Under the pieces are notes generated by a model that was not told the DNA's origin, did not search any database, and saw nothing but the letters and a program-made list of their open reading frames with translations. A stretch of 64,000 bases of DNA, from contig NZ_BMYQ01000002.1 in NCBI RefSeq assembly GCF_014652355.1, positions 248,001 through 312,000 of the forward strand, read 5' to 3'. Each line of letters starts with the position of its first letter. Position 1 is the stretch's first letter. Shown here in pieces: positions 63,942 to 64,000 of the stretch. The DNA is from Gemmobacter lanyuensis. Its GTDB lineage: Bacteria; Pseudomonadota; Alphaproteobacteria; Rhodobacterales; Rhodobacteraceae. Position numbers and translations under genes: made by a program.

Positions 63942-64000
63942 AGCAGGTGGCCCGACTTGCGCGCCTTAGTGGCCAGATAGGCACGGTTCTGCGGGGTTTC
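63938..64000 (-). CDS. ribA: GTP cyclohydrolase II, C-terminal fragment (5' end outside window)
   Basis: The last 20 residues are ETPQNRAYLATKARKSGHLL. The pattern NxxYLxTKxxKxGHLL is the closing signature of RibA, first enzyme of riboflavin synthesis. Only this tail is visible, so domain content is unknown. Confidence 0.7.
   Translation of the reverse strand, partial: ETPQNRAYLATKARKSGHLL

Overview
This window is chromosomal DNA of a GC-rich alphaproteobacterium. It is most likely a member of the order Rhodobacterales (Rhodobacter/Paracoccaceae-like). The evidence is gene order and family content: the mutM/ubiE/ubiB block next to enoyl-CoA hydratase–rpsT–dnaA–dnaN–recF…gyrB, a 44-residue aa3-type cytochrome oxidase subunit IV, DUF1523, DUF3576 and DUF1045 proteins, and a small porin ending in phenylalanine. 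No IS element, prophage, CRISPR array or rRNA operon was seen. One tRNA gene (Arg, anticodon ACG) is present.

Layout. Positions 1-13.9 kb hold the replication-initiation neighbourhood: ubiB (partial), ubiE, mutM, an enoyl-CoA hydratase, rpsT, dnaA, dnaN, recF, a VOC protein, a LysE exporter, gyrB, serB, a TSUP permease and a lipoprotein L,D-transpeptidase. Positions 13.9-33.9 kb are mixed housekeeping: panB-panC, pheT, mobA, azlCD, an acyl-CoA dehydrogenase with an MBL-fold hydrolase, threonylcarbamoyl-AMP synthase, rpmH-rnpA-yidD, and a TVP38/flavoprotein/histidine-kinase run. Positions 34.1-51.2 kb form a phosphorus-scavenging island. Positions 51.2-64 kb hold an LLM flavoprotein, the carboxy(nor)spermidine route to polyamines, leuS-lptE-holA, a porin, YggS, an amylosucrase-type GH13 enzyme, a second L,D-transpeptidase and the 3' end of ribA.

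The phosphorus island is the most interesting part. It has a C-P lyase operon (phnGHIJKLN), a divergent phnF regulator followed by a second phnM-like gene, a separate phnM, a 2H-phosphoesterase-like DUF1045 gene, a phosphonate transporter operon (phnC-phnD-phnE1-phnE2) with a hexapeptide acetyltransferase, and a four-gene operon. That operon holds a COG2908 phosphoesterase, a GT21 lipid glycosyltransferase, a DedA-like membrane protein and a GT2 glycosyltransferase, and I read it as a PlcP/Agt-type membrane-lipid remodelling cassette. Reading the intergenic regions by eye gives 11-nt-periodic Pho-box-like heptamers upstream of the lipid cassette (four repeats), phnM (two, nearly palindromic) and phnG (three, with a promoter and a PhnF-like palindrome beyond it), and a weaker one upstream of phnC. 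This suggests one PhoB regulon joining phosphonate uptake and cleavage to replacement of phospholipids by glycolipids. The set lacks a PhnP gene, for which the DUF1045 protein is a candidate substitute.

All coordinates come from manual reading. Protein families were assigned from remembered motifs and architecture, not from database searches.
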